Below, one piece after another: positions 8,190-11,490 of a stretch of 11,490 nucleotides of DNA. A model generated the notes under the pieces. That model was not told the origin of the DNA. It saw nothing but the letters and a program-made list of their open reading frames with translations, and searched no databases. This DNA is from Candidatus Falkowbacteria bacterium RIFCSPLOWO2_12_FULL_45_13 (GTDB lineage Bacteria > Patescibacteriota > Patescibacteriia > Patescibacteriales > GWC2-42-12). Positions within the stretch are counted from its first letter, which is position 1, and each line of letters begins with the position of its first letter. Position numbers and translations under genes: made by a program. The stretch spans positions 1 through 11,490 of the forward strand of contig MFFY01000025.1 of the NCBI GenBank assembly GCA_001778055.1, in the 5' to 3' direction.

Positions 8190-8208
8190 GCCGCGATGAA
8201 GTCGCGGC
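8190..8208. repeat. GC-rich hairpin upstream of the DUF4012 gene
   Basis: GCCGCGA (8190-8196) pairs with TCGCGGC (8202-8208) around a 5-nt loop. It borders the possible -35 box at 8183-8188 and is separate from the larger structure at 8223-8326. Confidence 0.5.
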
Positions 8209-8222
8209 GAAATCAAAATGGA

Positions 8223-8326
8223 AAATCACCAATTCGCGCGGACAGCTAAGCCGCGCGAATCATCGTCTCGTCTTCTACGGACCGAAACGGAGAGGCGGAG
8301 CGGGAGAGGCGGAGCGATGGTGATTT
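8223..8326. repeat. Nested inverted-repeat element with internal 14-bp tandem duplication
   Basis: Outer arms AAATCACCA (8223-8231) and TGGTGATTT (8318-8326) are perfectly complementary. Inside, ATTCGCGCGG (8232-8241) pairs with CCGCGCGAAT (8251-8260), giving a 10-bp GC-rich stem with a 9-nt loop stacked directly on the outer stem. The remainder holds a perfect tandem duplication GGAGAGGCGGAGCG (8289-8302, 8303-8316). An alternative pair is CATCG (8261-8265) with CGATG (8315-8319). The right arm overlaps the stop codon of the response-regulator gene (8325-8327). Confidence 0.65.
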
Positions 8327-8744
8327 AAAATTTTATTTTTTCCCGGTTGCTGATAATTTTTTTAAACTTAGCCACAAACTCATCTATGGTAAAATCAGCC
8401 TTGACGAAATAAATGTCGGCGCCGAATTTCATCACCTGCTGGCGGCTATCATTATCGCTTAAATTAGTAAATACAAAAACCGGTATTTTAGACATTAATG
8501 GGCTGACTTTTATTTCTTTCAATAAATCATGGCCGCTAATTTTTGGCAGAATAATATCCAAAATAATATAATCTGGTTTAAGGCTGACGATTTTTTCAAA
8601 AATTTCAATTTTATCTAAACCTTCGTCGGTTATAATCTCAAAGCCTTCAATTCTGAATTTGGCTTGCAAGCTGTAAAGCAGGTTGGCGTCGTCTTCAATT
8701 AATAAAATTTTTTTAGTTCTTTCCGCCTCGTTGGATATTGCCAT
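8325..8744 (-). CDS. Single-domain response regulator (CheY-like receiver)
   Basis: 139 aa, ATG start. A complete receiver domain occupies residues about 11-133: acidic pocket Glu17-Asp18-Asp19 (LLIEDD), phosphoacceptor Asp63 (IILDIILP), switch Thr93 (VFVFTN) and Lys115 (YFVKAD). Nothing follows the domain except a short basic tail, so there is no DNA-binding or enzymatic output; it must act by protein contact or as a phosphorelay intermediate. No histidine kinase is in the window, so the partner is encoded elsewhere. It is the first gene of the apparent envelope unit and has its own promoter about 60 nt upstream, with a hairpin in the leader. It could couple a signal to the envelope genes that follow; that link rests on position only. 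No Shine-Dalgarno. Confidence 0.92.
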   Translation of the reverse strand: MAISNEAERTKKILLIEDDANLLYSLQAKFRIEGFEIITDEGLDKIEIFEKIVSLKPDYIILDIILPKISGHDLLKEIKVSPLMSKIPVFVFTNLSDNDSRQQVMKFGADIYFVKADFTIDEFVAKFKKIISNREKIKF

Positions 8745-8759
8745 ATATTTTTTCGGCCG

Positions 8760-8785
8760 CCGCTAAATGTTAAATTATTTAGCGG
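8760..8785 (-). promoter_or_regulatory. Leader hairpin of the response-regulator mRNA
   Basis: CCGCTAAAT (8760-8768) pairs perfectly with ATTTAGCGG (8777-8785), 8-nt loop. It falls between the predicted transcription start (near 8800) and the ATG (8744), leaving 15 nt of A-rich sequence before the start codon. It could be an operator in DNA or a translation-controlling stem in RNA. Confidence 0.5.
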
Positions 8786-8806
8786 GGTTCATGGTTGAAT
8801 TTTTTA

Positions 8807-8815
8807 ATTATAACA
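8807..8815 (-). promoter_or_regulatory. Extended -10 promoter of the response-regulator gene
   Basis: Minus strand reads TGTTATAAT (8815-8807): a perfect -10 with the TGn extension. The -35 region at 17 nt (TAAATA) is poor, as is common for extended -10 promoters. A second TATAAT lies about 23 nt farther upstream. Confidence 0.55.
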
Positions 8816-8863
8816 CTTGCCAATGTTATTATTTATTATACTATTTTTTTCTTTTTAATGCAA

Positions 8864-9063
8864 TGAGATGACTGCAAAACTCCTTTTGGCTGTAATTAGC
8901 TATTTTTAGCTAAAACTTCGTCAAACCTGACCGCCGGCGGGCAGGCTGGCGTGAAATGATTTTCACCGTAATTCTATTACAACTCAATCATAAGGCTCGG
9001 CTTTCCTTGTCTTAGCTAAAAATATCTAAATTTCGCTTAAAAATTAGTTTTGTAACCATCTCA
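8864..9063. repeat. MITE-like element with ~50-bp imperfect terminal inverted repeats
   Basis: Three complementary blocks occur in matching order from both ends: TGAGATG/CATCTCA (8864-8870/9057-9063), CAAAACT/AGTTTTG (8875-8881/9046-9052) and an 18-bp block (8896-8913/9012-9029, 17 of 18 pairing). The 98-bp core carries the palindrome CCGCCGGCGG (8931-8940), hairpin GTGAAA/TTTCAC (8951-8956/8961-8966) and hairpin GTAAT/ATTAC (8968-8972/8976-8980). No open frame of note. It occupies the otherwise gene-free stretch between the response-regulator promoter and the zinc-ribbon terminator. Confidence 0.65.
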
Positions 9064-9078
9064 ATAAAAACTTCCAAC

Positions 9079-9110
9079 AAAAAAACACCTTTTTGAAAAA
9101 GTGTTTTTTT
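9079..9110 (-). terminator. Intrinsic terminator of the zinc-ribbon gene
   Basis: Stem AAAAAAACAC-C-TTTTT / AAAAAGTGTTTTTTT with one bulged C and a minimal loop, flanked by A and T runs on both sides. It lies 18 nt past the stop codon at 9128 and ends in a T7 tract on the minus strand. The symmetry means it could also stop plus-strand transcripts. Confidence 0.75.
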
Positions 9111-9127
9111 CTTAAATCAGTTCTTGG

Positions 9128-9283
9128 TTATGCTCTTCCTAAGATTCTGAACATTGAAGTGTTGCAAGCCGGGCATTTGCCTTTCATCGCCCTCCTTTTA
9201 ACCCCGCCCTTGCCGTTCATTTCCACTTCGGTCGCGTCAACCATCTCTTGCTTGGCCTTGCATTTAACGCAATAAGCTTCCAT
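9128..9283 (-). CDS. Small zinc-ribbon protein, DUF5679-like
   Basis: 51 aa from the ATG at 9283. Reading back to a TTG at 9355 would add 24 residues of unlikely sequence, so I take the internal ATG, which gives the family-typical start MEAYCVKCKAKQEM. Two CxxC knuckles (Cys5/Cys8 and Cys37/Cys40, in KGKCPACNTSMFRI) should bind one zinc ion, with a Gly/Lys/Arg-rich middle (24-36). Proteins of this type, annotated DUF5679, are common in CPR bacteria; no function is established that I know of. The basic charge and ribbon fold would suit RNA, ribosome or polymerase contact, but that is a guess. It is monocistronic: extended -10 candidate about 150 nt upstream and a clear terminator downstream. 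Confidence 0.85.
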   Translation of the reverse strand: MEAYCVKCKAKQEMVDATEVEMNGKGGVKRRAMKGKCPACNTSMFRILGRA

Positions 9284-9435
9284 AGGGTTTGTTGTTCGCT
9301 CAACTAGCGATGCGCGTCGCTTTACAAAAATTAACGACTGCGGCCAGATAAGCAATTAATTTATTAATTAGCTAAGATTAAACAAAAAATTCTAAATAGG
9401 CCAGATATTTAATGCTATTACGCTATTCTATTGAA

Positions 9436-9444
9436 ATTTTAGCA
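9436..9444 (-). promoter_or_regulatory. Candidate extended -10 promoter for the zinc-ribbon gene
   Basis: Minus strand TGCTAAAAT (9444-9436) matches an extended -10 with one mismatch. No convincing -35. It implies a leader of about 145 nt that includes a short AT palindrome at 9354-9369 (AATTAAT/ATTAATT). The rest of 9284-9435 shows no gene. Confidence 0.35.
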
Positions 9445-9475
9445 TACTCAAGCTAAAAAATAAAGCCTAGTTAAT

Positions 9476-9612
9476 CCCGTAACTCATAACTCGTAGCTCA
9501 CAACTATAATATAAATCAAAAAACTATGGGTCATCATGAGCTGTAAGTTTTGAGTTACGAGTTGCGAGTTACGGGTTATGAGTTACGGGATGCGCGTTAT
9601 GGGCTATGAGTT
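9476..9612. repeat. Inverted array of GAGTTACG-type words after the metallopeptidase gene
   Basis: Left arm 9476-9505 (CCCGTAACTCATAAC...) is complementary to right arm 9560-9589 at 27 of 30 positions. The right side continues as a degenerate tandem array of GAGTTACG/GAGTTATG/GGGTTATG words from 9551 to 9612, directly touching the TAG stop of the metallopeptidase gene (9614-9616). The 54-nt loop is AT-rich. No coding potential. Confidence 0.7.
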
Positions 9613-9613
9613 A

Positions 9614-9988
9614 CTAGCTCTCTCCGGCTTTGGCCGCGCCTTGTTCATCCGACCCAAAGTGGTGGGCAATTTCATGTCTGACCGTGGCAATTATCTCATT
9701 TTCCACGCCTCGGATACTTGATTGATGGTTTAAAATCGACCGTCTGAAGATGGTAATGCGATCCGGCAGCACCGGACCGAAATTTAGTTTTCTGCCCTGG
9801 GCATAACCCTCGAACAAACCGAACAGGCCGGAACCATCGCGCAATTTGATTTTTTTTAATTGTTCGGCCGTGGGTTCCTCGGCCACGAAAATCGCCACAT
9901 TATTAAGTTTACTTTTAAATTTCTCCGGTAATGAATCAATCGCCAGGCTGACAACCCGCTCAAATTGTTCTCGGCTTATTTTTACCAT
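9614..9988 (-). CDS. Small metallopeptidase family protein (zincin, DUF1025/PF06262 type)
   Basis: 124 aa from the ATG at 9988; an in-frame TTG two codons earlier is possible but unnecessary. The family pattern is clear: REQFERVVSLAIDSLPEKF at the N-terminus, an acidic EEPTAEQ stretch (38-43), GLFGLFEGYAQ (54-64), VLPDRITIFRR (73-83) and the zinc motif HEIAHHFGSDE (105-115), where His105 and His109 bind zinc and Glu106 is the catalytic base. Asp114 aligns with the conserved acidic residue after the Gly and may complete the site. It is cytosolic (no signal). Members are solved structurally as minimal zincins, but their substrate is unknown to me. Own promoter candidate is in the adjacent inverted repeat; the stop codon abuts a repeat array. 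No Shine-Dalgarno. Confidence 0.9.
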   Translation of the reverse strand: MVKISREQFERVVSLAIDSLPEKFKSKLNNVAIFVAEEPTAEQLKKIKLRDGSGLFGLFEGYAQGRKLNFGPVLPDRITIFRRSILNHQSSIRGVENEIIATVRHEIAHHFGSDEQGAAKAGES

Positions 9989-10045
9989 ACACAATAAACT
10001 TCGTTATGAAAATATTACTGTTTAACACCTCATAAATTTATTCCA

Positions 10046-10074
10046 ATTATAATATTATAACGCAAATATTACAA
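10046..10074 (-). promoter_or_regulatory. Promoter of the metallopeptidase gene, partly inside a repeat arm
   Basis: Minus strand: -35 TTGTAA (10074-10069), 17-nt spacer, -10 TATAAT (10051-10046); another TATAAT overlaps at 10059-10054. The -35 box and part of the spacer lie in the left arm of the inverted repeat 10056-10144. Predicted start is near 10039, about 50 nt ahead of the ATG. Confidence 0.55.
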
Positions 10075-10144
10075 ATATTTAATAAATATTGGACCCGCGC
10101 GGTTGATTGGTCGGTCTACGAGAATTTGTAATATTCGCGTTATA
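10056..10144. repeat. MITE-like element with 21-bp inverted termini
   Basis: 10056-10076 (TATAACGCAAATATTACAAAT less one base) pairs with 10124-10144, 20 of 21 bp, around a 47-nt centre that contains the palindrome CCGCGCGG (10095-10102). Too short to encode anything. It lies between the ncRNA terminator and the metallopeptidase gene and supplies the promoter described above. Confidence 0.65.
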
Positions 10145-10148
10145 TATT

Positions 10149-10173
10149 AGAGCCTATCTCAAAAATAGGCTCT
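10149..10173. terminator. Strong 9-bp hairpin downstream of the ncRNA terminator
   Basis: AGAGCCTAT (10149-10157) pairs perfectly with ATAGGCTCT (10165-10173), 7-nt loop. It has no U tract on either strand, so it may be a backup terminator or a repeat unit. A smaller stem ATTAAGC/GCTTAAT (10202-10208/10214-10220) sits between it and the ncRNA end. Confidence 0.4.
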
Positions 10174-10244
10174 GGTTATTTGTACAATTGTAATAATACA
10201 GATTAAGCTAAACGCTTAATAGATATTTATTTTCGATACGATAT

Positions 10245-10276
10245 AAAAAAAGACGACCGCTTCTAGGTGGGTCGTC
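10245..10276 (-). terminator. Intrinsic terminator of the putative ncRNA
   Basis: On the minus strand GACGACC (10276-10270), an 11-nt loop and GGTCGTC (10258-10252) are followed at once by TTTTTTT. This is a canonical rho-independent terminator. The only upstream units it could serve are the transcript starting near 10598 and read-through from lexA. Confidence 0.85.
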
Positions 10277-10292
10277 ACAGACTGTCCGATAA

Positions 10293-10387
10293 TTGTCATT
10301 CCGACCCCCCGCTCGACGCGAGGGAGGAATCCCTTGGCCGTGTTTATGGCCAGCATAGGGGATTTCTCTCTTCGGTCGAAATGACAA
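10293..10387. repeat. Dispersed-type inverted repeat with TTGTCATTCCGACC ends
   Basis: Ends TTGTCATTCCGACC (10293-10306) and GGTCGAAATGACAA (10374-10387) pair at 13 of 14 positions. Inside, GAGGAATCCC faces GGGGATTTCTC and TGGCC faces GGCCA, making one long interrupted hairpin. From memory, TCATTTCGACC...GGAGATTTC elements of this type are scattered in many CPR and Bacteroidetes genomes. It lies within the putative ncRNA. Confidence 0.75.
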
Positions 10388-10604
10388 AAGAATCATTTCT
10401 CGAATTCTCGAACAGTCTGAACCTGTCTGGAAATTTGCTAGCCCTACCCTTGAACAATTTGGTCCAAAGGTTGAACCAGAGAGGCTTGTTCTATTGATGA
10501 TTGCCGCTTTAGTCCACAGTCGAACAAAACCTTTTTAACTGATTCATGCCCTCAATGCACTTAAGGACAGTCATTCGGACGGCTAGCTTTCCGAGTGCCT
10601 TATC

Positions 10605-10632
10605 ATTATATGACACCGCGTAGAGAAGTCAA
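10605..10632 (-). promoter_or_regulatory. Strong sigma70-type promoter of the putative ncRNA
   Basis: Minus strand -35 TTGACT (10632-10627), 16-nt spacer, -10 TATAAT (10610-10605). It begins 14 nt after the lexA stop codon. Eleven of twelve consensus bases match, equal to the lexA promoter itself. Confidence 0.7.
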
Positions 10633-10645
10633 GACTTTTAAATTG

Positions 10646-11257
10646 TTAGGCGAACTTTCTTATCACTCCCCGAACCACGCCTTGAATCAGCGGATCAGCC
10701 GCGTAAATTGGCTTCATTTCTGAATTGGCCGGCTGCAATCTGATTCTTTTTCGCTCGCGGTAAAACTTTTTTAAGGTGGCGTAAGCGTTATTGAGGAGTG
10801 CCACCACGATATCGCCGTCCCGGGGCGACGGGTTTCTCTCCACGATGACATAGTCGCCGTCCAATATGCCATCCTCAATCATGGACTCACCCTTGACTTT
10901 TAAGACATAACTGTTGGCGCTGTCGGTGACGAAGTCAGCCGGCACGGCAATGGCCTCTTTTTCTTCAATGGCTTCAATGGGTTGGCCGGCCGTGATTAAA
11001 CCCGCTAAGGGCAACTCTAAACTGGCCGTCCAATTCACGGAAGCTGGTATGATTTCAATTGACCGCGCTTCGTTATAAGAGCTCTTAATAAAGCCTTTTT
11101 GCTTAAGCGACTGAAGGTGGGCGTGGATCGTGGCCGGGCTGGATAAATTAAAATGCTCGCCGATTTCCCGCAATGAAGGCGCGTAGCCGTGATCGCCGGT
11201 AAATTCGGTGATGAAATCCAAAATTTGTCTTTGTCTCTTGGTTAAATTGTTTCCCAT
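10646..11257 (-). CDS. lexA: LexA-type SOS repressor / self-cleaving S24 protein
   Basis: 203 aa from the ATG at 11257 (MGNNLTKRQRQILDFI). An earlier ATG at 11272 adds five residues but lies inside the inverted end of a repeat, so I reject it. Residues 4-70 form the winged-helix DNA-binding domain (SLREIGEHFNLSSPATIHAHLQ). The self-cleavage site is Ala90-Gly91 in LITAGQP, and the Ser/Lys dyad is Ser125 (KGESM) with Lys163 (ATLKKF). Length and all landmarks match full-length LexA. It would repress DNA-damage genes and be inactivated by RecA-stimulated autoproteolysis; neither recA nor SOS targets are in the window. It has a near-consensus promoter with a long leader holding a hairpin repeat. 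No terminator separates it from the ncRNA promoter. Confidence 0.95.
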   Translation of the reverse strand: MGNNLTKRQRQILDFITEFTGDHGYAPSLREIGEHFNLSSPATIHAHLQSLKQKGFIKSSYNEARSIEIIPASVNWTASLELPLAGLITAGQPIEAIEEKEAIAVPADFVTDSANSYVLKVKGESMIEDGILDGDYVIVERNPSPRDGDIVVALLNNAYATLKKFYRERKRIRLQPANSEMKPIYAADPLIQGVVRGVIRKFA

Positions 11258-11266
11258 AAAATTACA

Positions 11267-11393
11267 TGCCATTGCGAGTGACCGAGTATTTGCCCTCCTT
11301 TAAAAGGAGGGTTGGGGAGGTTAAATTTGCCAACATTTTTACCCCCTTAATCCCCCTTTTGAGGGGGGGGCAAAAATGCACCTCGCAATGACA
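11267..11393. repeat. Hairpin repeat with CATTGCGAG ends in the lexA leader
   Basis: Ends TGCCATTGCGAG (11267-11278) and CTCGCAATGACA (11382-11393) are complementary except for one position. Internal stems include CCCTCCTTT/AAAGGAGGG (11293-11301/11303-11311) and CCCCC/GGGGG (11352-11356/11363-11367). The ends resemble the widespread TGTCATTGCGAGG dispersed repeats. It lies wholly between the lexA promoter and start codon, which it approaches to within 10 bp. Confidence 0.75.
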
Positions 11394-11439
11394 ATAAAAA
11401 AGATATAAAAGTTATCCACACGCCCATTTATTTAATTTC

Positions 11440-11468
11440 ATTATACACGAACAAAATACGAAAGTCAA
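11440..11468 (-). promoter_or_regulatory. Sigma70-type promoter of lexA with possible operator half-site
   Basis: Minus strand -35 TTGACT (11468-11463), 17-nt spacer, -10 TATAAT (11445-11440). Predicted start near 11433 gives a leader of about 175 nt. The spacer contains ACGAA twice on the plus strand (11448-11452 and 11458-11462) and one CGAAC, the half-site of Gram-positive LexA boxes, but no full CGAAC-N4-GTTCG palindrome. Confidence 0.75.
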
Positions 11469-11490
11469 GAACTAATTCATCCCCATTGAT

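Larger units (their letters stand above)
10245..10598 (-). ncRNA. Putative structured non-coding RNA of unknown class, ~350 nt
   Basis: A near-consensus promoter (10632-10605) and a canonical terminator (10276-10245) bracket about 350 nt without a convincing gene. Possible helices in the transcript: TCGGA/TCCGA near the 5' end; an approximately 10-bp stem between 10522-10532 and 10482-10491 with one bulge; a 7-bp hairpin 10472-10478/10460-10466 with loop ACCUU and one G-U pair; and an 8-bp long-range helix, GACUGUCC (10572-10565) with GGACAGUC (10287-10280). The same 3' strand can instead form a 10-bp local helix with 10410-10419. I looked for hallmarks of tmRNA (CCA end, T-loop), RNase P RNA (GAGGAAAGUCC), SRP RNA and T-box and saw none. 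A 12-codon frame (MNQLKRFCSTVD) from an ATG near 10548 might be a leader peptide. It contains a dispersed repeat (10293-10387). Helices were found by eye and are not covariation-tested. Confidence 0.55.

Noticed and set aside
9284..9355. N-terminal extension of the zinc-ribbon protein from a TTG
   Set aside because: The extra 24 residues look unlike coding sequence and the family begins at MEAYC.
9476..9612. CRISPR array
   Set aside because: The repeated units are 7-10 nt, degenerate and contiguous, with no spacers and no cas genes.
10208..10497. Overlapping open frames on both strands (62 and 76 codons) near the TTGTCATT repeat
   Set aside because: They read through an inverted repeat and the terminator, with compositions (RPKREI, PPSRRAGG) typical of spurious frames in such repeats.
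10245..10598. tmRNA, RNase P RNA, SRP RNA or T-box identity for the ncRNA
   Set aside because: No terminal CCA/T-loop, no GAGGAAAGUCC core, no SRP tetraloop region; AAGGGUAGGGC only faintly resembles a T-box and lacks UGGUACCGCG.
11258..11272. Upstream lexA start adding five residues
   Set aside because: The ATG lies in the end of a dispersed repeat and the extension matches no LexA N-terminus.
11306..11320. G-quadruplex in the lexA leader repeat
   Set aside because: Only a two-tetrad pattern is possible, and the same bases form a perfect hairpin with neighbouring C runs.
1..11490. tRNA genes, insertion-sequence transposase, phage or defence genes
   Set aside because: I saw no cloverleaf, DDE/HUH transposase, integrase, nuclease or toxin-antitoxin pair on either strand.

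Overview
The window looks like a piece of a reduced-genome candidate-phyla bacterium (Patescibacteria/CPR, Parcubacteria-like). The lineage is inferred from gene content: a large DUF4012 envelope protein, a 51-residue DUF5679-type zinc ribbon, a membrane-anchored subtilase ending in FG-GAP-like repeats, GT4 and SDR sugar genes, a lone receiver protein, and start codons without Shine-Dalgarno sequences. No rRNA, tRNA or marker gene is present to confirm it. All nine protein genes lie on the minus strand, so transcription runs from high to low coordinates.

Layout in transcription order: lexA (10646-11257), with a near-consensus promoter at 11440-11468 and a hairpin repeat in its leader. Then comes a putative structured non-coding RNA (about 10598 to 10245) with its own strong promoter and a textbook terminator. 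Next are a small zincin-type metallopeptidase (9614-9988), the zinc ribbon (9128-9283, with terminator), a single-domain response regulator (8325-8744), the DUF4012 protein (6158-8152), mreB (4940-5947), a GT4 glycosyltransferase (3605-4873), the S8 protease (1160-3436, own promoter) and a UDP-glucuronate-decarboxylase-like SDR (72-1094).

The left two thirds read as a cell-envelope module: shape determination (MreB), surface polymer or glycoconjugate work (DUF4012, GT4, nucleotide-sugar SDR) and an exported protease. The receiver protein may be co-transcribed upstream of it. The right third holds lexA and small genes in large spacers.

The spacers are the most unusual part. Almost every one holds inverted repeats of several unrelated designs: AT-rich word repeats abutting stop codons, GC-rich nested hairpins, two MITE-like elements with long imperfect inverted termini, and two elements whose ends resemble dispersed repeats known from other genomes. 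One element supplies promoter sequence to the metallopeptidase gene, one sits in the lexA leader and one sits inside the putative ncRNA. The ncRNA, which can form two mutually exclusive helices next to its terminator, is the best candidate for something undescribed.
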